Source: a virus. From it: a DNA stretch of 53,622 bases. Positions within the stretch are counted from its first letter, which is position 1. Every line of letters starts with the position of its first letter. The DNA is taken from the IMG/VR virus record IMGVR_UViG_3300025012_000113, positions 1 to 53,622 of that record; one strand, written 5' to 3'. Position numbers and translations under genes: made by a program. This document shows positions 8,239 through 16,940 of this stretch, one piece after another. A model generated the notes under the pieces. It had not been told where the DNA came from. It made no database searches and saw only the letters and a program-made list of their open reading frames with translations.

Positions 8239-8676
8239 GTGGGAACTGAATATACTTTTGTGTGTGAGGACTGCAAGAAATATTATGATATTGGCAAGGA
8301 TACAACCACTATCCGCATGATGCCTACTCTCCTAAAAGAGCATGAGGGGCATAGTGTTTTAGTCTATTCTGAGCATGAGGCAGACTTAGAGGCTAAATAC
8401 GAGGGTAGTAACTATCCCTTCAAGAACATTGAAACAGGTTATGCGGAAGAAAATGTTTGGGAAGAAAACGGATTATTTAGTGAGTGCGAAAAAGCTATTA
8501 CTGTATGGGGTTATAATGATTTCTATGCTTGGTATTATGCTCAAAAATGGCATATAGACGCTTATCCTCCAAGGAAGCAATATACTCCAGAAGAACGGGC
8601 AGAGCGCAATGATCGTACAATAAAAGCAGTCCAAAACTTCTACGCAACACTATGTGATGATTTAGACGATAACTAA
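8239..8676 (+). CDS. zinc-ribbon small protein, paralogue of 1958-2401
   Basis: 145 residues. TFVCEDCKKYYDIG and LLKEHEGHSVLVYSEH align with the first copy. The C-terminal part differs and is rich in Trp, Tyr and charged residues (YNDFYAWYYAQKWHIDAY). Last gene before the strong terminator at 8703. Confidence 0.6.
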   Translation: MGTEYTFVCEDCKKYYDIGKDTTTIRMMPTLLKEHEGHSVLVYSEHEADLEAKYEGSNYPFKNIETGYAEENVWEENGLFSECEKAITVWGYNDFYAWYYAQKWHIDAYPPRKQYTPEERAERNDRTIKAVQNFYATLCDDLDDN

Positions 8677-8702
8677 ATAACCAATATCTCGAATCGAGAA
8701 CG

Positions 8703-8765
8703 ATAGAGGTAGGGTGTAGGAAAGTGTCATTATTGGCATTGTCTTATACTCTACCTCTATTTTTT
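8703..8765 (+). terminator. strong intrinsic terminator before portal
   Basis: An 18-bp stem (8703-8720 with 8743-8760, four G-U pairs) and a run of T at 8761-8765. It separates the terminase/accessory genes from the capsid genes. The portal gene then needs its own promoter or antitermination. Confidence 0.85.
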
Positions 8766-8786
8766 ATGCCTAAAAGGTGGTGAACT

Positions 8787-10787
8787 ATGGAAAACGTAAG
8801 AGGAAATTCACAGGCAGAAAGTGATGCCGTTAGAATTTGTATGGATTGGTATGACGATGATAAAGCGGCAAGGCAATTTTATGTCGATGAAATGCGGGAA
8901 ATGTATAAACTCTATACTTCTAGGCATTGGGACTTACTTGGTCCGAATGGTAATCCGCTAAGAACCGAGGCACAGCAACAGAATAGACCGAACAGCGTTG
9001 AGAATATTACCTTTTCTCTAATAGAAGGTACGGTAGCCGAGTTTGCTAACGAGATAGAGTTAATAGACCAGGGCGTTGAACCGGGTGACGAAGAAAAATC
9101 TAATATTATGACCGACCTTAAAAAATTCTTATTCTATAAGAACAAACTAACCTCCGAGAGAATTAAGTTTCTTCGGTGGTTTTTTCTGTACGGCACAGGT
9201 ATTTGGCATATCTATTGGGACTCTAATTGGCGAGGTGGCAAAGGTCCGAACAGATGGGAAGGCGATATTCGCTGGAAAGCATTGCACCCGTTATGCCTAG
9301 TGCCTGATGCACGTTGTCGGGAGGATATAAATGAGGGAAATCGTTGCCATAAACCCGTATGGCGCACAATGGAGTATATACAAGAGAACTTCCCCGATAG
9401 GGCAAAGTTGGTTCAAGAACAAGGGTTGCACGACGATGATTTGCTGGATACTGACCAACTTGATACCGAAGGTTTTAGTCGCTCATATAACCAAGAACAG
9501 GTTCCCGTTATTGAAACATGGTATATTGGCAAACCGATGATTTTAGCACCAGGAGAACAAGACCAGGGAATAGGTTTACACGTTATTTTATGGGCAGGAG
9601 AACATCAAGGAGTTTATCTTAGACACAGTAACTATATGTACTTCGACCCCGGAGAAACTCCGGTATTTCCGTTTTTTGTGCGGCAGAGATACCCAAGAGA
9701 AAATAGCGTTTGGGGATTTGGCGATGCGTTCTATCTTAAGAATCCGCAAATTGTTAGGAATAAGACTGCTGAGATTATACTTGAAGGTCATATTCACGGG
9801 GCCATTGGGCAAACCTGGTATGATGAAAGGTCGCTTACTCCTAGACAAAAGAGGTTAATTGAGGAACGTGGTACTGCCCCCGGCATGTGGTTCCCGGTTG
9901 CCGATATTCAAGGGGTTAAGCGAGAGCATGGACAACCTATTCCCGGCAGTCTAATACAGGAAATGGGGCGTTTACAGTCCTCTATGGAGGGCATGATAGG
10001 TCGTTTTGATGTAAGTCAAGGCAGAACTCCCGGCAGCGTAACCGCATTTAAGGCAATTGCCGAGCTAGTTTCCCAAGCTAAGATAAGGTTAAGGACAGCA
10101 GAGCAGGAAATTAATTCTTCCTATGAGGATGCCGGTCAATTTACTAACCGCCTAATCGGCAAGTTTTACACAGAGCAAAGAACTTACCGGATTAATGGCA
10201 AGAACGACAAAGAAGGTTATAAGTATAACACCTTCAATGCTGATGAAATGAAAAAGGTTTACGACAAAGAAAACGGCATAACCATGCCTTTTAATGAGGT
10301 AGGAAAGTTAAATACCGGAGAAACAATAATGCCGGACGGCAGGATGTTAGATGCCAATACCTACCAAAAGGATTTTGAGGAATACTTCCCTGACTTTGAT
10401 TGTTACTGTAAAGTTTCATCGGTAATACCGAGTGACCGCATGTATCATATGGAAATAGCTAAGGATTTATTGGTAGCAAGTGTCATTGATCCGGAAACTT
10501 TCTTCTATGTTATGGAATACGGCAAGTTCCCTCCCATACCCGAAATTATGGAGAGAATGAATAAGCAGAAGGAAGAACAGCAACGGATGGAAATGGAGCA
10601 GGAAGCAATGAAAAGAAGTTCTGTTCCTGGAGAACAACCTCCTGAGCAGGAAGAAGTTTCACAACAAGGTAACGAGATAGAACAAATTTTATCTCAATTG
10701 CCTCCGGAGATTAGGGAATACCTAATGTCCCTACCGCCAGAACAAATGATGTCAGAACTGCAATTATTAATACAACAAGATGTATAG
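8787..10787 (+). CDS. portal protein
   Basis: 666 residues, the large portal type of short-tailed phages. N-terminal SVENITFSLIEGTVAEF and the wing-like region IKFLRWFFLYGTGIWHIYWD, followed by QRYPRENSVWGFGDAFYLK and a long helical crown ending in Gln/Glu-rich sequence (KQKEEQQRMEMEQEA). Located directly before scaffold and capsid genes, as expected. Forms the dodecameric DNA gate to which the terminase docks. Confidence 0.85.
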   Translation: MENVRGNSQAESDAVRICMDWYDDDKAARQFYVDEMREMYKLYTSRHWDLLGPNGNPLRTEAQQQNRPNSVENITFSLIEGTVAEFANEIELIDQGVEPGDEEKSNIMTDLKKFLFYKNKLTSERIKFLRWFFLYGTGIWHIYWDSNWRGGKGPNRWEGDIRWKALHPLCLVPDARCREDINEGNRCHKPVWRTMEYIQENFPDRAKLVQEQGLHDDDLLDTDQLDTEGFSRSYNQEQVPVIETWYIGKPMILAPGEQDQGIGLHVILWAGEHQGVYLRHSNYMYFDPGETPVFPFFVRQRYPRENSVWGFGDAFYLKNPQIVRNKTAEIILEGHIHGAIGQTWYDERSLTPRQKRLIEERGTAPGMWFPVADIQGVKREHGQPIPGSLIQEMGRLQSSMEGMIGRFDVSQGRTPGSVTAFKAIAELVSQAKIRLRTAEQEINSSYEDAGQFTNRLIGKFYTEQRTYRINGKNDKEGYKYNTFNADEMKKVYDKENGITMPFNEVGKLNTGETIMPDGRMLDANTYQKDFEEYFPDFDCYCKVSSVIPSDRMYHMEIAKDLLVASVIDPETFFYVMEYGKFPPIPEIMERMNKQKEEQQRMEMEQEAMKRSSVPGEQPPEQEEVSQQGNEIEQILSQLPPEIREYLMSLPPEQMMSELQLLIQQDV

Positions 10788-10907
10788 CATAAATGTCTGA
10801 AACGTGCTGTAGACGTTAAAAACCGCAAGGAACAGTCCAAAACATGCACAAGACTTTAAACTGTGCAAGGATATTATAACCGACGGGTTTAAAACGGGAG
10901 GCAAATT

Positions 10908-11888
10908 ATGTTTAAAGACTTATTAGGAATTAATGCGGCAGAAGATAAATTCTTAGGCAGATTCAATCGCGCTTTAATGGTAACGGATGGTGGTTTTTCT
11001 GGCGGTGGTTTTGTTGATGATACCGAAATTGACGATCCAAATATTCCAGACAAAGACGGCGATAAGGACGTTGAACTCGTTGAGTTGCCAACTGACGATG
11101 AGGTAAGCGACGATTTTTCCGGTGGGGACGAGGACTTAAGGGAAGAAGAAGTTGAACAAGAACCGGAATTAAAAAAAGAACCTACCGTTAAAGAAAAAAC
11201 ATACACGAAAGCAGAAATGCAGACAGAAATTGACCGGGTATTAGCGGATAGACTTTCCCGTGAGAGAGCAAAAATTGAAGCTGATAAGCAGGCAGAGAAA
11301 CGTCAGGCGCAGGTAGAGGCAGAGGCAAAAACCTATTGGATAGAACAGCAGACGGAGAAAGAGGAATATTTCGCTGCACTTGGTTTTGATGAAACAAAGG
11401 CAAAGAAACTTGCTTCGGAAGAAATTAAGAAGGAGCAGAGAATTGCCCGACTTGAACAAGAACTGATTAGCGCAAAACAACAGATTGAATTTACCGGAAA
11501 GTCAACTGACTACGAAAGGCAAAGGCAGGCGGTATTAAATAGTAATCCTCAAATTAGACCATATGCTATTATGTACGCTGCCGAGATTGATGCGGTAAGT
11601 CAAAATGGTGCCGCCATTGATTTTGAAACTGCTATGAAGTTTGTTATCGGTGAAAAGTTTACATCTGGAGAATTAAGGAAATCAGTAAAAACTGCCGCCG
11701 AACAAAAGACGCTTGCCAATATTAAAGGTCGCCAAAAACTTAGGGTTGAAGATGCTAACCTGCCGGTAGGAAGTAAATCCGAGCAGGTTGATTTAACTCC
11801 GCTGCAAAAACATTTCGCCGCAAGGCTAGATATGTCCGAAAAAGATTTTGCCTCCGGTATAACGAAAAAATCTAAGAAAAGAAGGTAG
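10908..11888 (+). CDS. capsid scaffold protein
   Basis: 326 residues; N-terminal acidic disordered region (residues 30-95), then a long coiled coil of Lys/Glu/Gln repeats (about 105-195), then a helical C-terminus ending in basic KKSKKRR that would contact the capsid. Position between portal and capsid genes supports a scaffold. The 120-base gap upstream contains only a small GCACA/TGTGC hairpin and the GGGAGG ribosome site. Confidence 0.75.
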   Translation: MFKDLLGINAAEDKFLGRFNRALMVTDGGFSGGGFVDDTEIDDPNIPDKDGDKDVELVELPTDDEVSDDFSGGDEDLREEEVEQEPELKKEPTVKEKTYTKAEMQTEIDRVLADRLSRERAKIEADKQAEKRQAQVEAEAKTYWIEQQTEKEEYFAALGFDETKAKKLASEEIKKEQRIARLEQELISAKQQIEFTGKSTDYERQRQAVLNSNPQIRPYAIMYAAEIDAVSQNGAAIDFETAMKFVIGEKFTSGELRKSVKTAAEQKTLANIKGRQKLRVEDANLPVGSKSEQVDLTPLQKHFAARLDMSEKDFASGITKKSKKRR

Positions 11889-11897
11889 GTTGAGAAA

Positions 11898-12596
11898 ATG
11901 GCTTTAACTGCATCTAGAACTACAAATGGGTTTGAACCTAAATATAACAAACTTGGCGGGACTGTAGATAACGCAGTCGATTATGAATTAACTCCCGGCG
12001 TTGCTTTTAGCGCAGGCGACATGGTTGTATTGACTGCCAATAGGGTTGCTAAAGCGGCAGCAAACGCGACTAATGTACTTGGCGTAATGGCTGAGACTAT
12101 TGCAGCAGCAGACAATCCGGCAGCGACAACAACTTACGGTAGGGTATATGATAATCCATTTATTGTCTATCGCTGCTCTTTTGCTGACCATAGGGACGCT
12201 ACAGCAACTGGCGGGACAACTACTACTTTGGTTGACACTGCATTAAGTACATCATCTGATGATGATTGGAATGGTGCATTGCTGTATATTTACGAAGGTC
12301 CGGCAGCAGGAAGTATTCGCACAGTAAAGGATTACACGGGTTCAAGCGACACACTGACCGTTGAAGAACCATTTCCGACTGCTCCGACAACCGCGAGTAA
12401 GTATATTCTGCTTGGTGCTGGAGGTTCCGGTGACGTTATTAATATTGGCAGTTTTGGTGTTGACCTGAAAGATGAAAATACCATTGATGCAAACGCTACT
12501 ATCGCCAACGAAGCAGGTCCATTGTTGGTAGTAAATATTTACCCTGCCGATTTAATGATGGATGTTGTTATCCGCAAGCACATCTATAATGCATAG
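11898..12596 (+). CDS. probable head decoration protein
   Basis: 232 residues. The opening YELTPGVAFSAGDMVVLTANRVAKAA is the strand-rich domain seen in DUF2190-like capsid-associated proteins, followed by a beta insert (DTLTVEEPFP) and the C-terminal NEAGPLLVVNIYPADLMMDVVIR. Sits immediately before the major capsid gene. Trimer decoration is inferred. Confidence 0.6.
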   Translation: MALTASRTTNGFEPKYNKLGGTVDNAVDYELTPGVAFSAGDMVVLTANRVAKAAANATNVLGVMAETIAAADNPAATTTYGRVYDNPFIVYRCSFADHRDATATGGTTTTLVDTALSTSSDDDWNGALLYIYEGPAAGSIRTVKDYTGSSDTLTVEEPFPTAPTTASKYILLGAGGSGDVINIGSFGVDLKDENTIDANATIANEAGPLLVVNIYPADLMMDVVIRKHIYNA

Positions 12597-12630
12597 CAAT
12601 AACCGCAAATTAAAATAAAAATTAAATGAC

Positions 12631-12669
12631 AAAAGACTTAGGCAATTTTAGCCTGGGTCTTTTTGTTTT
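12631..12669 (+). terminator. terminator upstream of capsid gene
   Basis: AAAAGAC-TTAGGC (12631-12643) pairs with GCCTGG-GTCTTTT (12651-12663), loop of 7, T-rich tail. It may attenuate read-through so that capsid protein expression is set separately. Confidence 0.75.
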
Positions 12670-12683
12670 GAGGAGGAAAACAA

Positions 12684-14045
12684 ATGCCGTTAATTTCTGA
12701 CAATTGGGCAGAGCAACTTGAACCTGGTCTAAGGAAGATATTTGACTTGGCCGGTAAGAAAGAAAAGGACTTCCTTGGTCTGATGTATAACGTGGAAAAC
12801 TCCACAAAAGCGCAGGAAACTAATCAGGGCATCGGTGACTTAGGGTTAATGGAAGAATGGGGAGCAACAGGGAATAAAGTTTCTTATGAGGACTTTAGGA
12901 AAGGTTTCACTTCTAACTATATTCACCGTAAATATTCTAAAGGTACACAGATTGAGCGCGAGTTAGTTGAGGACGAACAATACGGCGAGATTAAAAAGCG
13001 TGTCCGTAATCTCCGTATGGTTGAATATAGAACTATTCAGTATCATGCTGCTATACCGTTTAATAACGCTTTTAACGCATCTTATGCCGGTCCAGATGGG
13101 GTTGCTCTTTGTTCTGCATCGCACCCGAAAGCACCTGGAAGTTCTGCCGTAACTTCAAACTTCGGCACATATGCGCTGACTGCCGCTAACGTGACTACCG
13201 TTAGAAACAATATGCGTCGTTGGGAGGACGATAAGGGTAATCCATTCTTGGTTATGCCGGATACTCTGATCGTGCCGACTGAATTATTTGAACCTGCAAG
13301 GGTTATTGCCGATACTGAGGAAAAGCCTGGGACAACCGACCACGGCGTAAACGTCTGGAAAGGCGTGTTCAATGTAGTTGAATGGCCTTGGTTGACAGAC
13401 GCTAACGCTTGGTTCAAACACTAGGACCCATTATATATGTGATACCAATTAGTAATCTAATTAGTCCGTTGACAATCTTTTTCATATAATAACAGTAAAA
13501 GAAGATCCATCTAAAATATTTGACAAAAATAACTTAATTTCGCTTTGCGATGACTGTCATAGAAGTAAGGTCAATGGACATGAAAAAGATTATGAAAAAA
13601 TGTTCACAGATATAATTGCAAAGACGGTGAATTGCTGGAACCCCCTAAAACCACTATGCCACAACACGACTGGTAACGGTGAATGTGATGGCTTGAAAAG
13701 TTAGTGGATGAAACAATGGGAAATCAGCAGCCAAGCACCCGATGTAGTCAATAGAGACGAGGGCGGGTGAAGGTTCAACGACTAGGACTGAGGAAACAAT
13801 AATGTCCATAAGCGCCGTCCCCGAAAGGGATGATATAGTCTGCTCTGCATGGAAACATACAGTTAACATATGGCATGTGTGATAGCGAGAGAATGAAGCA
13901 ATTCTTAAATTGGTATTGGAGAAGGCAACCTGGATTTAAGGCAACTGAGGACTTCGACACTGAAATTGCTAAGTATGCGACAATTGCACGTTTCTCTTAT
14001 GGTTGGGATGATTTCAGCTTTATCTATGGCTGTAATCCTAGCTAG
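12684..14045 (+). CDS. major capsid protein, split by a group I intron
   Basis: Exon 1 is 12684-13414 and exon 2 is 13874-14045; joined they encode 300 residues. Exon 1 alone would stop three codons after the splice site (13424), but translation of 13875-14042 gives the missing C-terminus (MCDSERMKQFLNWYWRR ... DFSFIYGCNPS), which reads naturally after NAWF. The 5' exon ends in T and the intron in G, as group I splicing requires, and the frame is kept. The fold is probably HK97-like, with the family segment ERELVEDEQYGEIKKR and FNNAFN. A GAGGAGG ribosome site precedes it. Confidence 0.85.
13415..13873 (+). ncRNA. group I self-splicing intron in capsid gene
   Basis: 459 bases. All four conserved core elements are readable in order: P (AATTGCTGGAACCCC, 13630-13644), Q (AATCAGCAGCCAA, 13722-13734), R (GTTCAACGACTAGG, 13773-13786) and S (GATATAGTC, 13832-13840). 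P7 pairs GACTA of R with TAGTC of S; P4 pairs GCTG with CAGC; a P8-like CCC-cgaaa-GGG hairpin lies between R and S. P1 can form between exon TTGG-TT and intron GACC with the required U-G at the splice site. Exact splice ends are inferred from frame and these rules. Confidence 0.9.
13465..13704 (+). pseudogene. decayed HNH homing endonuclease in the intron
   Basis: A frame open from 13465 encodes NNLISLCDDCHRSKVNGHEK, the C-terminal half of an HNH domain (NLISLC..CH). A TAG stop lies immediately upstream and no start codon or N-terminal domain remains. The frame runs on through the intron P element to a stop at 13702, as intron-encoded HNH genes of Bacillota phages commonly do. It is read as a remnant, so the intron probably no longer homes by its own enzyme. 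Confidence 0.8.
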
Positions 14046-14058
14046 ATTAATGAATATT

Positions 14059-14092
14059 AGGGCAGGGTTTATCGCCCTGCCCTTTCTGTTTA
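14059..14092 (+). terminator. terminator after capsid gene
   Basis: AGGGCAGGG (14059-14067) pairs perfectly with CCCTGCCCT (14075-14083), loop of 7, followed by TTCTGTTT. Confidence 0.85.
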
Positions 14093-14100
14093 TGTAGGGG

Positions 14101-15090
14101 GTGGAAAAAATTTCTATCGTAGAAGGAAAAAATCCAGTAGGTGAGAGTGCGGCAAAACAAAACCCTATTACCATTGCCGGAGTTGATGGAGATAATAAAG
14201 TTATCGGAATGGTACTTAACTCCGATGGTTCAATAACTGCTAAATTAGCTGCAGGCACGGCTATTATTGGAAAATTTATTCCCGTAGATACTGACGGTGA
14301 CGAAAAGTTTACCAATACTAACCCGGCTAGTGTGAAAGTAACCGGTAGTAGAACTGCACCAGTAGCACACAGGGCAGCGATAACCGCAGCAGACAAAGCT
14401 GCAACTGTAACAATAACCGCAGCAGACCAACCAGCAACAGCAGGTTCCTTGACTGCTGTCTCTCACGGTATTGGAGTAGCACCTGGGAATATTTATGGTT
14501 CTGCTGGTGTTAGTGCTTTAGTAACTGTTACGCCAACCGTCAATAAATCTATCGACATAACCATTCCCCAGGCAACTGGTGCAACATACTATGAGGTTTT
14601 TGTCGGAACTACACCAACCGCACCTTTGTTGGTTGCCCGAATAACTGAGGGGCAACGTGCTACAGGATGTGCTATTACAGCGGTGGGGACTGTCGGCGAA
14701 GGGGGCAGTGCAGGTGTTGTAAATGTTCAAGTTGTTGGAACAGGTCAGGCATCAACTTCAGTCAATTTTGCATATAACAACGCCTACATCCCCGCCGCAA
14801 TAACTGCTTTGGATTGTACAGGTAAAACTAAAGCCTATATCCATACAAAAATGTCGTTAACTGATAACAGGACTTTACCTACCCTTGTTATTGTACCGTT
14901 CTTGCAAAATGGTAATAACGATTGGTACGCTGGACAGGCTCAAACTGTGTTGATTATGTCTGGTACCGCTGGTCAAGCGTTAAATCAGGTCTTAGAAATT
15001 GATGTTAACAGTGCGGAGGGCATGATTGTCTTGATTGATACCCTAACAGGACAAGACGCCTCGATTAATATTGATGTGGAGTTGTTTTAA
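14101..15090 (+). CDS. virion protein with Ig-like middle domain
   Basis: 329 residues from GTG directly after GTAGGGG. N-terminal domain to about 120; a middle domain (about 120-215) with IDITIPQATGATYYEVFVGT resembling a fibronectin/Ig-like fold; C-terminal beta domain. Follows the capsid gene, so a head surface or neck protein is likely. No closer family recognised. Confidence 0.6.
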   Translation: MEKISIVEGKNPVGESAAKQNPITIAGVDGDNKVIGMVLNSDGSITAKLAAGTAIIGKFIPVDTDGDEKFTNTNPASVKVTGSRTAPVAHRAAITAADKAATVTITAADQPATAGSLTAVSHGIGVAPGNIYGSAGVSALVTVTPTVNKSIDITIPQATGATYYEVFVGTTPTAPLLVARITEGQRATGCAITAVGTVGEGGSAGVVNVQVVGTGQASTSVNFAYNNAYIPAAITALDCTGKTKAYIHTKMSLTDNRTLPTLVIVPFLQNGNNDWYAGQAQTVLIMSGTAGQALNQVLEIDVNSAEGMIVLIDTLTGQDASINIDVELF

Positions 15091-15825
15091 ATGAAGCAAC
15101 CTCAATTAAACAGACCTATCCCAATACAGCAATGTAGCCAAATACTTGTATCAAAAACAGGGTTAAATGCTGATTATTTTCCTGCTAAACAGTTCTCCTT
15201 AAACCTGGATAGTCAAAAATTAATTGACTTTTCAGGTTTAAGTAACCACGGAGATCACGGTAATATGGTTACAGCTGATAGTGGAGACCCTACACAAGAA
15301 GCCAATAATTTGTTTTATAACTCTGATGATTTTACCACTATACCTATAGGGGTTTTGAACTCTATTGAGGGTACATTCGAGGTAGTTTTTAATGCTGTAG
15401 ATAGCTATGGTGGTTTACGAATTTTAGGCTCTGATCATACCGCAGGGACTAATAGTGAAGTCAGGTCTTTTGTAGCAGCAAACAACCAATTTGGTCTGAC
15501 TTTATTTAACGGTACAGCATCAAAAACAGGTAGAGTGCTATTATCTTACGGTATAAATTTAATTTACGCTTGCACCTGGAAATACAACGGGAATGTTACA
15601 ACTGTCTCTGCTTATTTAAACGGTAAAATACAATCGGTAGATACTTTAGTTGGGCAAGTAGTAGTACCTAATACGTCCTTATGGGTGGGTAAGTGGAACG
15701 CTAACTACTCAAAGTTTAGGTTGTTTAGATCGTTATTTTACAATAGACAACTAAGTAAGTATGAGGTACAACAAAATTATGAGGGGAATAAGGAAGATTT
15801 AAAAAAATATAAGGTGGTGTTATAA
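15091..15825 (+). CDS. LamG/concanavalin-like virion protein
   Basis: 244 residues. From about residue 50 the sequence has the LamG pattern: IEGTFEVVFNA, then GRVLLSYGINLIYACTWKYNGN, AYLNGKIQSVDTLVG, and LFRSLFYNRQLSKYEVQQNYEG, the usual C-terminal strand of laminin-G-like lectin domains in phage proteins. Carbohydrate binding on the virion surface is the likely role. Confidence 0.7.
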   Translation: MKQPQLNRPIPIQQCSQILVSKTGLNADYFPAKQFSLNLDSQKLIDFSGLSNHGDHGNMVTADSGDPTQEANNLFYNSDDFTTIPIGVLNSIEGTFEVVFNAVDSYGGLRILGSDHTAGTNSEVRSFVAANNQFGLTLFNGTASKTGRVLLSYGINLIYACTWKYNGNVTTVSAYLNGKIQSVDTLVGQVVVPNTSLWVGKWNANYSKFRLFRSLFYNRQLSKYEVQQNYEGNKEDLKKYKVVL

Positions 15826-16044
15826 GTGGATAAGTATGCGATTTTCCCGAATACGGAAGCTGTAGAATCAGCGGTTATGCCATCCGGTCTAGGTATTTAT
15901 CCCGTCCCCATAGCAATTGATGGTAGAGTTGCTGTTATATACAATTTCGTTCAGATGGACATTGACTATTTGATTAGTCTAGGAAATGTATGGCTAGGGG
16001 ATAATTTCCCTCCTGATTGGGAGGAGCCACCTATTGAACCCTAA
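15826..16044 (+). CDS. small virion-associated protein, 72 aa
   Basis: GTG start immediately after the lectin gene stop, with AAGGTGGTG upstream. Contains MPSGLGIYPVPIAIDGRVAVI and an acidic, Pro-rich tail. No family recognised; position suggests a head or fibre accessory protein. Confidence 0.5.
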   Translation: MDKYAIFPNTEAVESAVMPSGLGIYPVPIAIDGRVAVIYNFVQMDIDYLISLGNVWLGDNFPPDWEEPPIEP

Positions 16045-16054
16045 GTAAACTATG

Positions 16055-16078
16055 GGGAGGTTAACAGCCTCCCATTTT
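16055..16078 (+). terminator. terminator after 72-aa gene
   Basis: GGGAGG (16055-16060) pairs with CCTCCC (16068-16073), loop of 7, then ATTTT. Short T-run, so possibly partial. Confidence 0.65.
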
Positions 16079-16097
16079 ACATAAAAGAGGTGATAAA

Positions 16098-16940
16098 ATG
16101 TCCTTCACACTAACAAACTGCAAATCAATTGCCGACTCATTAATAAATGAAACCATAGATAGCACTAACTTGCTTATATGGGGAAAAGAGTGTCTGCAAG
16201 ACAATATTCCCTCTCAGTTATGGCAAGAAAATTCAAAAGAATACAAATCAGCGGTTGCAAAGAGGTCTTACAACCTACCGAGCGACTTTTTTAGTTTAGT
16301 GAGTCTATCGAAAACTATCGGATCACCGGCAGGACTAACGGTAACACCAACCGGAACTACCGGAACAACTACATATAAATACCGAATTACGGCAGTTACT
16401 TCGGACTCCGGGGAAACTATCCCATGCGCCGAAGTCACATCTACTACCGGCAATGCCACGTTATCAGAAACAAACTATAACGCATTGTCATGGACAGCGG
16501 TTGACGATGCTGCAAGTTATAATATTTATCGTACTTACGGAGGCACCACAACAGGTTTAATCGGTACAACTACAGAAACTACCTTCGATGATACGGGACT
16601 TGCCGGTGACTCTGAAAATATCCCTACAGAGGATACTACTGGAGATACTTACGATGATTTTTTTATCCGCAACAGGAAGATTTCCTTTACCTATGCCGAC
16701 AACTATGCTCTTACATATGTTGCCTATCCTACTATTTCTAGCATATCGGAGAACATATCATTGCCCGATGCTTGCCAATATGCCATAGCTAAGTTTATTG
16801 CTTCAAGATTTAGGAGTAATGACGATTCTGACGATGCCGATGCTTCGAGATGGATGCTTGAATTTCAGAATTCTATCAATAAACTGGTCAATGAAATGGA
16901 AATTGATAGTAAATCGTTTCAGGTGCAAATGGCATGGTAG
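16098..16940 (+). CDS. head-tail adaptor with inserted Fn3-like domain
   Basis: 280 residues. The first 80 (AKRSYNLPSDFFSLVSLS) and last 100 residues (FIRNRKISFTYADNYALTYV, LPDACQYAIAKFIASRF) together form the gp4/gp6-like adaptor found after portal genes in podoviruses. Residues about 84-185 are an insertion with fibronectin type III hallmarks (TTYKYRITAV, YNALSWTAVDDAASYNIYR). The adaptor seals the portal to the tail; the insert would face outward. Overlaps the next gene by 7 bases. Confidence 0.7.
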   Translation: MSFTLTNCKSIADSLINETIDSTNLLIWGKECLQDNIPSQLWQENSKEYKSAVAKRSYNLPSDFFSLVSLSKTIGSPAGLTVTPTGTTGTTTYKYRITAVTSDSGETIPCAEVTSTTGNATLSETNYNALSWTAVDDAASYNIYRTYGGTTTGLIGTTTETTFDDTGLAGDSENIPTEDTTGDTYDDFFIRNRKISFTYADNYALTYVAYPTISSISENISLPDACQYAIAKFIASRFRSNDDSDDADASRWMLEFQNSINKLVNEMEIDSKSFQVQMAW

